Below are positions 12,861 through 25,590 of a stretch of DNA of 64,000 bases, one piece after another (the first letter of the stretch is position 1; each line of letters begins with the position of its first letter). A program made the position numbers and the translations under genes. Origin of the DNA: Crotophaga sulcirostris (taxonomy: Eukaryota; Chordata; Aves; Cuculiformes; Crotophagidae); contig VYZB01000223.1 in the NCBI GenBank assembly GCA_013397455.1, positions 1,377,274-1,441,273 of the forward strand, written 5' to 3'. The notes below the pieces were generated by a model, which was not told where the DNA came from, did not search any database, and saw only the letters and a list, made by a program, of their open reading frames with translations.

Positions 12861-15800
12861 AGGCCAGTTATTAGTGAAACACAGAGCCACTAATTGTAAC
12901 TGCAGTTCTCTGTTGTAAGTATCCCTCTTTTTAAAATAAGTTAGGCAGATAAAATGGTGAATTTGCTTTAAAAAAAAAACCCCAAACACCAAAACCAGCC
13001 TTATGGTTAGCATTGTAACAATCTACAAGAGACACTTTTTGTCTCAGGGTCTTTTATAAATATTGGTTTATCATGTTCCTGCTAATGAGCTTTCAGACTT
13101 TATGTGGTGAAAATAATATTGTGTTTCTTAATTAGCAATGGGTTGACTTTAGGAGAAAGGAAGAAAACAAATTTCTCAGACCTGTGCAGCTGACTCTTTC
13201 TAAAATCTTTTGGTTTTGTATGCACAATGAGAGCTTCCTGTAAGATGCTCAGGGTATTTTCTTGACTGCTGTAATGTAAATACATTAAAAAAAAAATCTG
13301 TGTCTTTTACCATCTGCCTCTGCAACACAGAACATACAGAAGGCTCCATTTTACAAGAGAGAATAGTCTGTCCCACTGCAGAGCCCAAAGCAAGAAAATC
13401 CAAGCAGTAAAATTTATTAGACATCCCTGCATGACAAAAATCAATAAAATACAATCTCTTGTGGTTTAATATGAAAATAATCATAAAGAAGCAGTGGCTC
13501 TCAGGAAAAATACTGAGCTGCAGGTATGGAATTGAAAATGTCAAGAGGAGAAGGCTGAAAGTGGAGGATGTTGTCCAGTTTATTGTAGAGTGTATTTCAG
13601 AACCAAAGCCAGAAATAATAGTGGGAGGGCAAGCTGTCTGGCCACATTTGAAAAACAAAATTAGTTATGGGGAAGATGGTGATGTGAGTTCAAGTGAGAT
13701 GAAAAATCACATTTTTCACGGGTACCAAATTTTGGGAGCCAATGTTAAAGCATTCAATTAATTCATGGTTATATATAAACACTTATGATGCTGTGAATGA
13801 TAAAAAGAATCAAAGCTGCAGTTCTCTTTGGCCAGTTTCTTCTGTATTGAATCTATTATTTTCTGTCATACTTCGTTCTAGATACTACTGGCTATTAATG
13901 ATACTTTAATGATGTGTGTTTTTCTGTACCATCAGCAGTGGGGGCACTCTGAGGCTGTTAGAATGTACGCTCTGTGTTTTCTATTAAATACTTTGAAATT
14001 CTTTCAGACTGCATCTTTTTGTCTTTTTTTTTTTATAGAACAAATAACAGCAACACTTTAGCAGTATTTTAAATCCTTAAATTACTCACTGTAAACTCAA
14101 TTCTAACTCCAATTTTATTTTTATTTTTAAATCAGGGAATAAATAAGAATACTTCTACTTTTACATTCAACTCAATTTCTGAATAGTAGCAGAATTGTTA
14201 AAGTAATTGCAAACTTCTGTATTGCGTGGTTTTCTTTACATATGTTGAGTAGCATAATTTCCATTCTATTGTGCCTGAAGAATCTTATGCACTGTAACTC
14301 ATTGTAAGGATGCTGTATAAACAAAATACTTCCATGTGATCTTGTAGCTCGCCCCTTCTTTCCTGAATTACTAAAACTGGTGTAGGTGGAATGGCATCAT
14401 TTGTACATGGACAATGCTTGTCGGGGACAGAAACATTATAACCTACTAGAAATCATCTGACAGACATTAATTGTGAAATTACTGACATGTAATCCAAACC
14501 TAAGTGCTTGCAATAGTTAAACACATCCCTCTTTTCTCCCCTACCCTGAATAATGATGTTGTCTTTAATATCATAGCATTTTAATCAAGTGTGTCTTTGA
14601 ATTCTCCATGTATATGTGGTTCATGCGTGGATCTTGCTTGCCTAAGCATTTATCCTCAAGTGCTTGATCAAGAAACTTTATTATACTTGGAAACAAATTC
14701 TCACCTACCACCGTGCCTCTAGGATCTCAGGAACACTACTAAATAGGATATTGCTCCTGAAACTGATAGTAACAGTGATCTTTTTGGTCGCCATAGTTTT
14801 GCTTTTTCTGTCCTGCAGATTCAAAATCTTTTGCCAAACAAGCTCCTGAAAATGTATCTTTTAAGTTTATTACATTTAATTAGTCATCTGTCATTTTAAG
14901 CTTTACCTATTGACATCAGTGATAGTGGGAGGAAAATCCCGGATTTGTATGAGGCTTACACGGGTTTTTAATCCTGTGATAAAGCAGCTAGTTCTATAAT
15001 GTCTGTAAGACTAGGCATAAGTGAAAATTCATGTATAACCTATGTGGCTATCAATAATTCTTGCTGTTGGGGGAGGGACTAAGTAGTTCCTTTTAGACTT
15101 CCCATTTGTGTACTTGCACTGCGTTTTCTCTGGTTTTATCATTTTAAATGATGCAGAAGGGTAGCTAACTTCTCCTTGTTATCAGTCCAATTTGTTGTGA
15201 GAGTTGCTGCTTTATATCTAACAAATCAAACTTAGAGGCATACTGCGTATTTGTTTGCAGGTATATTTCTCTGTGACAGCTGTTCCTTAAGACCCTGAGA
15301 TCTGCCATTAATTTTGAGTAGTCAGGAGGGCATCCATCTAGTCAGCAGTAGAAATTATTGCTGCTCTTTGATGAGTTTTCATTATTAGCATTTCTCAAAG
15401 GCAAGGGTGACAGAAATTTATAGCATCAGTTGGCCACACGAGAGGGGATGTTTCATAAATGCTGCCAGATGTCACTGTATTCAATAAGCAGATCTTTTTG
15501 GGAAGAGCTGTTAAAACTGCTACGGTGAATTCTCTTCGCTGAACCTATTTCTGTTGCTTAAATCAGATGATATTGTGACTTCTTGGTGTGCAGTCAGAGT
15601 GGTCTGATAACTGATGTGGCATTGGCAGAAATGTGGTGAGGGGGTGGGCAAGGCTGTCCATGCAGTGAAAGATGGTGTTTGCTGTGTGTCCTGCTTTATA
15701 CTTTTACAGGGACACCTCCTTAACCTTGCTAAAAATCCCAATAGAAAGAGAACAAATCAGATCCTGAATCATTTTTGAAAGGAAAATAAACCCAGTATAG

Positions 15801-18800
15801 AGCACAAAATAATTTTTTTCCTTTTTTTTTGAGAGAAGTAAGATTTGAACCATGCATTGATAAAGACTAATTTATGTGTTGAGCTTTGAAGATATGACCT
15901 TGCAAACTGAGCAACCATTGCCATTTCTTTGAAGAAATAACCAACCATGACCTGAGACTACATGGAAAAAAAATGTTTAGTTTGCAAAATCGTGGGCTAA
16001 AAAGGTAGAGAGTATGTGTTAAACTTGTCCAAGGACACCCTAGATCAGCACATTCCCATTGTGTTAGAGCATTGTCTGCTGCACAGTACTGGTACTTATT
16101 TCCCAAAGGCTTTTATCTTGGAGCAAGGGATAGACAAACTAGGAAAAAAAAATCAAGATTGCGAAGACATGGTATATTACAATTTTTGCATGTTTAACTT
16201 CGTAATCTAAAGAGTATTTTCCAAATGCATCTTTAAAACATGTTTAATTACTTTTTTTATTTGATTTTGACTGGTTTACATGTGAGATAATTATATTCTT
16301 TGGGTTTCTTTGCCATTTGGGCCAATTTTTGTTCCTCTTTCCTGTTTTGATAATTGTGAGCTATGGAAGTGGTGGTTTATAGAAAGATGCCCTGACTGTA
16401 TTAGTTTCCAGTTTTCATAAGAGAAATTAAAATCCCAAAGCCACATAATTTTGTAGAACTGTGAAAGGTTTGCATGAACTTTGATACGATATCACTATTT
16501 TTTATTGTTACTTTGTATTTAAACACTATCATACTGCTTATAATGTACAAAATGATGAAGTAATTTGTCAAATACTGTGTTCACCATCGTTTATGACTCT
16601 ATTTTGGATGTTATTATTCCGACTAGTCTAGAAATTGCTTTAAAGAAAGAAAAACACCCCTGTAATGCAAGTTAACTTCTTTGGCTGCAGCTAATTTGAT
16701 TTTTCTGAGTAGCAGGAGGCAGACTAAATGGAGTTAGAATAATGTGATACACAGTGGTCTGTATATCTCACCATAGCTCAAAAAATGTATATTGAGTCTA
16801 GGTCAGCCTGCTTGTTTAAAGGAGAGACTTGAATATGAAAACTCTCAAACCTTGATGGTTGTTGATAGGCAGGCGGGCATGATTCAAAGACATTGAGACA
16901 CAGTTGGTGAAATAGAGAAAAGAAATCTTCATTGTCCAGTCCTACTTGATAATTTTGTATCATCAGAAGGAGGTTTCAGGGGGCTTCCCAGGAGGTGAAT
17001 TTCTTCAGTGATAGATGAAGTTGAAATGTTCTTTGGAGAAACAGTTATGCTGGTCTTAGAGAAAATAATTGGCAAGCATGCCAGGAAGATATTAAAAACC
17101 CAAAGAGAGTTATCCAGAATTAGAGAGAGCAGAGTTGTGAGAACTTGTGCATCCTGAGAAGATGTTCATGTATTGGTGAATCCAGAGAAGATGATCTATG
17201 GGGGTTAGTCACAGCATCTAGACTTTGAGGAGACTCAGAACAGAACTGCATATATTCATGGGAGCAGATGTAAATGCTGGTGCTTCTTGGCTTATCTTAG
17301 TGCAGATATTGCAGGGGGATGATGTAGAGGAGGTACCTATTTATATATGGGTGATGCTCCAGAGAGTTAAGTAGGAAAAAGGCAAAAAATTGTAGCCGGT
17401 CTGAGCATGGTGGGGAAGCTGCAGGATTGCCTACCTGGTATGTTAACTCCAGCAGTCTCCAATACACTCTGTCCTTGATTTGATTTGTTCTGGAGGAGGT
17501 AACCAGACCTGGCTCACTGGGCTGCCTGCACTAGGGGCCAGGCAGAAAGCAATATGCAAACCAGGAGTTACTCCTGCCAGCCAGAAATGCAGAGGTTAAA
17601 CCAGTTCTGTGGTCAGATAAACCTTTGGCACAGAGCAAAAAGGATGGAGAGCAGAAAGAAAAGAGTATTCTCATGTACATGGGGTAAAACATCTTCCTTT
17701 ATGAGAAAAGGCAGTGCTGGAAAGGGATGGAAAGCCTGGTTGTGGTATAAATTGTTTTCAGGAGAGACGAGGAAAAAAAACCAAACAAACAAAACCAAAA
17801 CCCAGGAGTCCAGTACATCACTCTGCAATATGGTCTCCCTTGTATTTGTCAGAAGGGAGATATTTGCTGACTGAGTTATTTAGGATTTTTCAGAGTAGGC
17901 TCCCTCAAGGAAGGAGAAAGATGCTTATTCCTTTGTGCACGTTTGAGTGAGATCCAGACACTGCAGCCTGTAGCAGCAATGAGAAACAACAACAAAGCTG
18001 GAAGCCTACAGCTCTGATGGAGGAGTTGAGAGACAGCAGGGATGAGCCTAGAGCATCTCCTTGGGTTTCAGAAACATTGCAAAGACCTGAGGAGCAGAGG
18101 GGCTGGAGCAGTCTGCTTTCCTCCAAGCCAGTGAAGGACTGACTGTGTTAGGCTGATATCGGAGACCTTCCGTGGGGACTCTTCTGCAGGGCCCCTGTGT
18201 GTAGGAGAGAGGTTGCATACAGCCTTTTCCACTTCTGTTTCCTGGTCACTTGAGGTTTTTTTACATTTCGAAGGTTAATTATCCTTCTTATGTTTGTTAA
18301 AATAAATTGTGGCTTTTGTTACTGCTTAAGAGCTGTTGAGTCTTCTCCAAGGAGTTCACTACATTAGAAGGTTTGCATGGGTCCTCTGCAGAGCTTTGGC
18401 TGATCCTTAGTTGCCTCAGAAATCCTGCCTCTGGGAATATCAGATCCCTCTCCCCTTCTGGTGGGTAGTAAGGAGGATGGTGTGGAAACAGGAGATCTGA
18501 TATAGCAAATGGACAGTGGAGCAAGAAAAAGAATTGGGTAGATCATGGCAGTGTGAGGGGGGAAGCACAGAAATAAAACAGAAGTAAGCTGGGAAACCGG
18601 AAAGTGGAGGAGAACGTGCTGGAAGAGATGGAAAAAGAAATAAAGAGAGAATATTAGAAACGGAAGAGGAAAAGTAGGTGACAAACTGAATATACAGAAA
18701 AAAAATCCTCTGGATATTCCCTCTTCTCAATTAGTTGATAATGGAAAACATTGTCTTTAATCTTCCTGTCCTCCGAAGGCATCACTTAGCTATAGTCTAT

Positions 18801-20916
18801 GTATCAAGGAAACTCTGTAGGGTTTACATGATGAAGGACTGTGTTATTATTTTTTTAAACAAGAATAAGTATAGCATTTTATTCATTTATACTGGAGAAA
18901 ACATCATTTGAATTTTAAATAGTTTGAGTTATATCACCTGAAAATGTGACTTAGGTGGTTTTGAAGTTATTCTGTTGGTTTCTTTTTTAGTGGATAGTAT
19001 ATGTTCAAATGATTGATTTCTATTAGATTTTTTTTGCAGAATTTATAAAGTAGCCTTTAATCTGTCTGTTAAGTGTTGACTTTTTCCCTTTACCTAAGAT
19101 TTTCTTATGAAATTGTGTAGAATTGGTGGATCATTTCAGACAAAATGCTAGTAAAAATATAGAAGTTAATCTTTTTTTTTGGTATACCTTGTTGTCAAAT
19201 CCCTAAATATTTAGTGCAAGCTCCTAGTTAAGAATACAGCTTTTATCCAATTTCTTTAAAGTCTTGGAGTCTTAGTACATATTGAGAAGTTGAGGTTTAA
19301 GTTACTTTGTTTAAACTTCCAAAAACTAAAAGTAGGACAGTTTTTTCTTTCATTACTCACTGCAAAATCAAGTCAGGTGCAGCCACACTGGCTGCAAAAT
19401 CGTGCCATATTCTTCTCTTTGATTTTTCTTGTCTATGACAGAGATTTCTGGTACAAAGGATCAAAAGTCAGACATGCCCTTTGAAAAATGAGAAAATTCA
19501 GAGTTGTAAAAGTAACATGAGAGTTAAAGACCGACTTTTTAATTTAATAGTTAGCATTTCCTAATTTTCTTTTTTTCCCCTTTTTCCCCCCATTTAAGTA
19601 TATCAAAACATAGAAGTACAAAGAGAATTTGGGATGAAAGATTAAAGATGACTCAGCCTCCATCAATGTCTGCCCTGTTTTCTTTATAAAAAAAAAAAAA
19701 GTCTTTTTCCATAGTGTAGACTCTAAAATATAGATTTTAGCCATCAGAAATAATGAGATGTTTCAATCCTGTAGATTTTTGCTTGATGTCAGAAAATGGT
19801 ACTTTTTTAATGTTTAGGGAGCATAACACTTCGAACAATTTCATGCTTCAGAAGTGACAATCCTACATGACTGTATTATGTGATACTTTACTTTGGTCCA
19901 CTATATATTGAAATATCATCTGCAACGTACTGCACCAGGCTTTTTATTAAGGCGTTGTATTCCACTGTACCATAAAACCCCTGAACTGAATTAAATCCAG
20001 CAGATCCCTACAAACTTCAGTTAATGTGAGTGAAGAGTCTACATCTGATTACAACAGATTAAAGGACACCACTCAAATGCTGACAGCTTCATTTTCTAAC
20101 GGTCCTGAAATGAGAGTGCACTCTGTCCCAGGCAGAGCCTTTCGTGGCACTGGAGCCTTCGTTTTCACTCTCTTGGTTTCCAAAAAGCCAGTCTGCAAAT
20201 TTGCATCTCTTCCTGGGGCTCAGAAGGCTACCAAGATGTATGGTTTCACTTTAAAAGAGCATGCTTTTATGTGGATGTTGTTAGGTATATGCTGTTTCCA
20301 GAAGCAGGTGAATCTTAAGGTCAAAGAGTTGTATCTAAGCTCAAATAGGTGACTAAAAAAAGGGTCACTTACTGTTCTGCCATCTGCTCTTACTAGTATG
20401 AAATGCCTACCAATAACCTTGTTAAAACTGGTCTCCTGGCTGAAATGTGAGAGAAGTATAGAAATCCATTAAGCTGTTTAAAATTTAGTAGAAAAATACT
20501 TGCCAGGTATGAGGCACCTTCCCCTTGAGGACTGGACCTAGTACTGTCTAAACTTGGTCAGAATAATCTCACAAATGCTATATCATGGTAGTTAAGTACC
20601 GTTTCTTACAAATAAGATTGCTGAAACACAGACAAGTAACAAGCCCCCAAGTAATACAAGACCCAGAAATAAAACACAGGCTTTATTTATTATAAAGAAA
20701 TTACAGAGTAAATTGCAAATAACTGTTTGCCTCTCCCTAAGACTGCTACTGCCTAGCAACGATTGCCAGATAGGATAAACATCATTAACTGTAAAAAGTT
20801 TAATGCCTAAAAGACATTAGGAGTGCTGATATGTAGTCTTGAGGTGTCTCTGTGCTATTTTAAAATATTATCTGGCTTTGCATTTTGAGTCAAGAGTAGT
20901 CCCAGCCTTGCCCATG
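12861..20916 (+). other. KIF16B: KIF16B intron, third section: no gene recognised
   Basis: AT-rich intron with homopolymer tracts at 14024-14034 (T11) and 19688-19700 (A13). Purine-rich stretches occur around 17640-17800 and 18580-18680. Several ORFs of 100-150 codons occur (for example 13200-13658 on the - strand and 20026-20352 on the + strand). None shows a family motif, and none is supported by splice sites or codon pattern. Confidence 0.6.
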
Positions 20917-20942
20917 GTATGCATATGCATGTGTGTGCACAC
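20917..20942. repeat. 26-bp alternating purine-pyrimidine tract with two palindromes
   Basis: Every base from 20917 to 20942 alternates purine and pyrimidine. The tract contains the perfect palindromes ATGCATATGCAT (20919-20930) and GTGTGCACAC (20933-20942). Alternating tracts, especially GT/GC steps, are the classic sequence type for left-handed Z-DNA. Confidence 0.6.
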
Positions 20943-21363
20943 TGGTATGTACATAATGAAATTTGTATTGCAGCGATGCTGTGATTCCATATAGTAGAGA
21001 AATGTTTCTGCAGACAAAGTAAAAATTAGAAATCTTGCACACTACATGCAGAAGCTTCTCAGGAAATCATTCCAGCTCTCTCTTCCTGTCAGTCTGGGGA
21101 ATATGCCTCTTAATTTCCCCTGACAGAAAACATATCACCTCATCAGGAGCCCTAGAAAACGACAAAACATCCCTGCCGAATAAGACTGCCAAAAGCTTTC
21201 ACTGCCACTGCAGCAAGGCGGACAGAGAGAGGAGGGGCATGCTTCAGAAATTTCAGGAAAGTAGAATAATTTACCTTGCTACCTGTAGAGAACCAATGTT
21301 ATACCTCGTATTGCTGCAAAATGTTCATCTCGTAGTCAAGGAGTGACCCTTGAAGAATTAATT

Positions 21364-21378
21364 TCAGCCAGAGGGCAC
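21364..21378 (+). promoter_or_regulatory. Possible CTCF-like site
   Basis: The stretch ending in CCAGAGGGCAC matches the CTCF core (CCASYAGRGGGCRS) at about 12 of 14 positions. The two mismatches fall in the leading CCA. It is a motif match only. Single matches of this quality are common in a genome. Confidence 0.2.
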
Positions 21379-21882
21379 ATGACCATTTAATTCTAAAAGA
21401 ATAATTTATGCTTCTGAATCTAGATACTGTGAAATTCTCCTACGGTGTTTGAGCTGAGGCAGACATCTCGATGCAAAATCTGCACCTGCAGATCTCTTAC
21501 ATATTTAAGTGTCAGAACAAATGCGGCTCAGTCACATACTGTGCTGTATGCGTTAACCTGTAGCTCTGGTGATCTCGTGTGAAGTTACCATGCATTTTCT
21601 TAAAGGCGTTGTAGCTCTCCTAATAGCAACATTTCAATTTATTGAAATATTTGCTACTGCATTTGGCTTAAATGAGTAAGATATTTAAAATAAACCTTGG
21701 AATTCTCCTGAATCGTTGCATTTCTAAATAGTGCACAATTTCACTCGAAGTCTGCATGACAAGTGATACATCAGGACAGAAGAAAATTATTGTAACGTTT
21801 AGCATTGCTTCAATATATTTGCATTGCTGGGCTTTTTTTTCTGTTTTTTATAAATCAAAATTATGAGTTGAGAACATTTTAT

Positions 21883-21941
21883 TGTCACTCTTATTTGTGG
21901 AATTGCCACTCTTATTTGTGGAATTTGCATATTTGTGGAAC
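21883..21941. repeat. Small 21-bp tandem repeat
   Basis: A 21-bp unit containing CACTCTTATTTGTGGAAT occurs twice with one internal difference (TGTCACTC versus TGCCACTC). The CACTC core starts at 21886 and again at 21907. A shorter degenerate third copy (ATTTGTGGAACTC) follows. It is intronic and no function is evident. Confidence 0.75.
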
Positions 21942-22656
21942 TCTTGCACCAGCATATTTTCCCCACATTAAAGGAGTTACTTTGTAAGTCAGAGTGACAG
22001 AGATCAATGGTGTATATAGATATAGGCACACTACCTCTGGTAAATATATTAATATTGGTTTTTTATATAAGTATACTACAGTGGACCAGCTTCCTATTAC
22101 AGTGACATTACACAGTCACATAGAGAACTGCATAATTCATATTGCCACATGAGTGGTTCTAGTTCTCATATTGCAAAGATAATTTTCAAGCTGTGAAATG
22201 GGTGGAAACTGGTGCTGTCATGTCTGTGAAAGTATTTGGACAGCCCAAAACTCAGGCTTAGAGAGTTTTGAATGTCTCTTTTTTCATTTTGGTGGGGATT
22301 AGACTCTTGGCATGTAATCAGGTAGAATGTATTGGAATAATTCAGGGCTTCCAAGATTTGCTGAAGTGATGATGAAATCTATGGCTGAAGATTTTTCTCT
22401 CATATAGTTGGGTGATCATCTGATGTGTGACAAAAATGGTCTCCATTTTGTATTTGTGAGATGAACATCTGCTAGTCATTTGGCTGAAAGAAGAGCCGGA
22501 GGACCCTTGGGAAGATGGCATCAAAAAGTGGAACACAGAATGTTCCAGCAGGCCCGAGGTTATGCACCTTCTGCATCCAACCCCATAGGGATGGTCACCA
22601 CAGTAGATGATCATTGCTTTGTAATGTACAAAATCCTTCCAAATAACACACAGACT

Positions 22657-23139
22657 TGCAGAATGGTTGATGTTGGAAGGGAACTCTGAAAATCATCCAG
22701 TCCAACCCCCTGTTAAAGCAGGTTTGTCTGCAGCAGGTTGCACAGGAATGTGTCCAGGTGGATTTTGAGTGTCTCCAGAGGAGACACCACAAGCTCTCTG
22801 GACAGCCTGTTCCAGTGGTCTGTCACTCTCACAGTCAAGAGGTTTTTCCTCATGTTCAGGTGGAACTTCCTGTGTTCCAGTTTGTGCCTGTTGCCCCTTG
22901 TCCTGTCTCTGGGCACTGTCGATAAGAGTCTGGCCCCATTGTCTTGACACCTGCCCCTTAGGTATTTATAAGCATTGATGAGATCCTCTCTCAGTCTTCT
23001 CTTCTCCAGGCTGAACAGACTGAGCTCATTCAGCCTCTCCTTGTAAGAGAGATGCTCCAGTCCCCTAGTCATCTTTGTGGCCCTCTGCTGGACTCCCTCC
23101 AGTAGTTCCTGGTCTTTCTTGAAATGGGGAGCCTAGAAC
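22657..23139 (-). mobile_element. CR1 LINE, 5'-truncated 3' fragment with nearly intact ORF2 C-terminus
   Basis: CR1 is the dominant non-LTR retrotransposon of birds; copies are usually 5'-truncated. Read on the - strand, this one encodes the C-terminal end of ORF2, downstream of the reverse-transcriptase catalytic core. Typical CR1 motifs are present: GLEHLSYKERL, LFSLEKRRLREDLINAYKYL, STVPRDRTRGN and LNMRKNLLTVRVTDHWNRL. The frame is open from about 23132 down to a TAA near 22713, close to the expected ORF2 end. One in-frame TAG at 23133-23135 replaces what is normally Trp. The 3' end, near 22657, lacks the usual terminal octamer repeats. The unbroken frame suggests a fairly young copy. It lies antisense inside the KIF16B intron. 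Confidence 0.93.
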
Positions 23140-25506
23140 GTTTAGGTACATGTTGAGACTTTGAACACTTCGGAGATAGGTTTACTGGATGAGCTTTTCT
23201 CTTGCATGTTGAATTCATGATTGTAATAATGGACTTGTGTTGGCTTGGTTTCAAATATTTGTGCATCATAGTGATTTGGGAGTTAGGAAATGTTAAAACT
23301 ATGTCAGTGGCTACTTTGGTTTGAATGAGTTTAGGAAAATGTACTGGCTTTAGAAAATGCAACTGTGTTTCTCCTAAAATGTATCCAGAAAGCTAACATA
23401 TCAGGGCAACAACTTGTCTATGCCAAAGTTTTATAGAATCAGTCCCTAGATACCTGTTAAAGTCAAACTTAAATTAGAGAAAGAAATCATGTGTGATTTT
23501 AGCTGTAAAACCTTCCTTTGACTCTGCAGAATGTGAGGACATTGTAATAGTAGGGGTTTTTTTATTTGTGCAAATTGTTTCTTAACAGATACTGTTTTAA
23601 AATCCCATAATAGAAGTATTTATTAGCAAATAGATATAAAAACAATTTCCCTAGGGCCAGGAGTGGATTGGGGTGGTAGTTGGTTTTACCTTGCTTGTTT
23701 TTGGCAGTACCCTGATGCAGTACTATTTAATAAAACATAATTTCTGCAGGGGTTAGATTTTGAAGTCCTTGGAAATATTAGCACTTATAATCCTCTATAG
23801 GTTAAGGAGTGAGTAATGCAGGGAAAAGAAGTCCCAAGGACATAATTATAGGATTCTGTTTGGTTGTGTACTGCTTGTCCTGCCAACATGAAGAAGCAGG
23901 CACAGCGAGAAGGATATAGTTGGAGAAATTTGAGGAATATAATTGGGGCATGCTGGCAAGACTAATGCAGAGCAGACATCTCTTCCATCTCCTCTGGTGC
24001 CCCATATCACTTTATATCAGTCATTTGAAGATGTCTAGGCATTTCTTTAAAATTATCCAAGTTGGAGTTGAACCAAAGAATGGGAGTAAATTATTTGTTT
24101 TACAGAATTCTTCTGTATTCTAAAGATGCTTATATTCAAGGTTAATAATGAAGCCTCTCATTTAATTCAGTATATTTCTGCTCCTTGTAACCAGCCATAA
24201 ATTTACTACAGTCCTGTATGTGCTGATATACAAGAAAATGATGTATCTTGTTTGTTACTTCAATATCATCAAATAGCCAGGAGAGTTCATGCAGGAGGCA
24301 TTTTTACACAGGGCTTTTGCCTGCAAAAGAGCTCCAGTAATACCAGTGTGAGGCTGCACATTTCTGTCTCGTACATTGAAGGCTACGAAGAAATTGTTTT
24401 TGATGTGCCTTCAAGTGCAAACACGTACTATGTGAAGAGGATTTGCTTTCTTGTGCATGGTTCCCAGCAGTGGTGCCTTAGCAGACCAAGTTCATTGGTA
24501 CTTGTTAGCAACTCTTGAGTCTTTTGTGTGTTTACCAGATAGAGCTGGCTGGAATTTCTTCAGGCTTTTTATTTGTTGGTGTGCAAGAGAGGAAGACATT
24601 TTTCTTGCTCTCTGCCTTACTAGTGTGGTAAGGTCCTACAGGATAAAAAAAAAAAAGACAGCTTTGGACATCTCTGTGGAAGGACTCCTAAAAGAACAGA
24701 TCTGAATAGTCTTTTTTAGGAGTTGTGCTGCTACATTGTTTTCGTTTTCAATGTGATAAATGGGATTTTGCCTGCTCATGCGGATTCTCTTCAGAAATTA
24801 AAGCTATCACCTTCCAGCGTGGACACACATTTGAACGTGATTGAGCTACAGTTGAGTTAACAGCTCAAGAAATCCTGCTTTCCATCATCTTAGCTGCCAT
24901 TGCAGTGCACATCCATGCTCTTAGCTGACCCCGCTGTTAAGGAAGATGTCATAGTTCAAAGCACAACAAAAGGTCTCTCAAATCTGGCTCAGGTGTCAGC
25001 TGGCGTCCAGCAATGCCATCTTCCATAGCATTACTACAGTGATAGCTCTTAGATCCAGTAATCTTCCGTTTGCAATACAACATAAGGAAAGACAAGCAGA
25101 TTACATGACATTACCGGTGGAGGCTACAGTTTTGAAGAGACTGAATGCAGTCTTTTGCGATACACAGAATTCCTGAAGAGATCTTGCTTACTTACATGGT
25201 GCTATCACGTCACATTCAGTTTGCAACTGTGTAATCTTTGTATAGTGGCAAACAGTGGCAGTCTAATTCCCAAATTTGCTTTCTGATGCTCATTTATGAC
25301 AAAATGGGTTGCTACCTTAGCAGTGCTACAGACCAGATCATAATAAAGTCAGTAGAAATGTGTGATGTGATATTTGCTAATAGCATATAGTGTATCTCAT
25401 GAATATCTGGCATTTTCTTCTTCCCCAGTCACTTCATAGTTTAAAGAGAATGTTCTCATTTGAGCTTGTCACTTCTGATGCCGGTTCACCCTTTAATCTC
25501 TTCCAG
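23140..25506 (+). other. KIF16B: KIF16B intron, final section before the second exon
   Basis: No repeat or extra exon is recognised. The section ends with a good pyrimidine tract (CCCTTTAATCTCTTCCAG), with the acceptor AG at 25505-25506. Confidence 0.7.
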
Positions 25507-25590
25507 CTTGCCACTTTAGAGTTCCCTCCAAAGAAGCTCTTTGGAAACAAGGATGAACGAGTGATTGCAGAACGACGGAGTCATTTAGAG
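25507..25590 (+). CDS. KIF16B: KIF16B coding exon, PX domain part 2
   Basis: This 28-codon exon begins LATLEFPPKKLFGNKDERV and ends ERRSHLE. It carries the PX-domain proline loop: FPPKK at exon residues 6-10 is the PP-x-K type element that inserts into membrane. The basic ERR of the next helix helps hold the phosphate of PI3P in PX proteins. It continues the protein from the exon at 3807-3896 in phase 0 and runs on in phase 0 into the exon at 41310. The acceptor is strong, and the donor GAG/gtaata is acceptable but weaker than the previous one. Read-through past the donor would add only VIPPF and a stop, which would cut the PX domain short. The sequence is almost identical to the mammalian protein as I recall it (LAA there, LAT here). 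Confidence 0.96.

Noticed and set aside
13200..13658. 152-codon - strand ORF overlapping a 100-codon + strand ORF
   Set aside because: It is near the maximum expected by chance in this amount of AT-rich sequence. It is low in charged residues, shows no recognisable domain and has no splice support.
14021..14038. Strong splice-acceptor lookalike (T11 then ATAG)
   Set aside because: The sequence that follows has no open frame that would extend KIF16B and no donor. The known exon order is complete without it.
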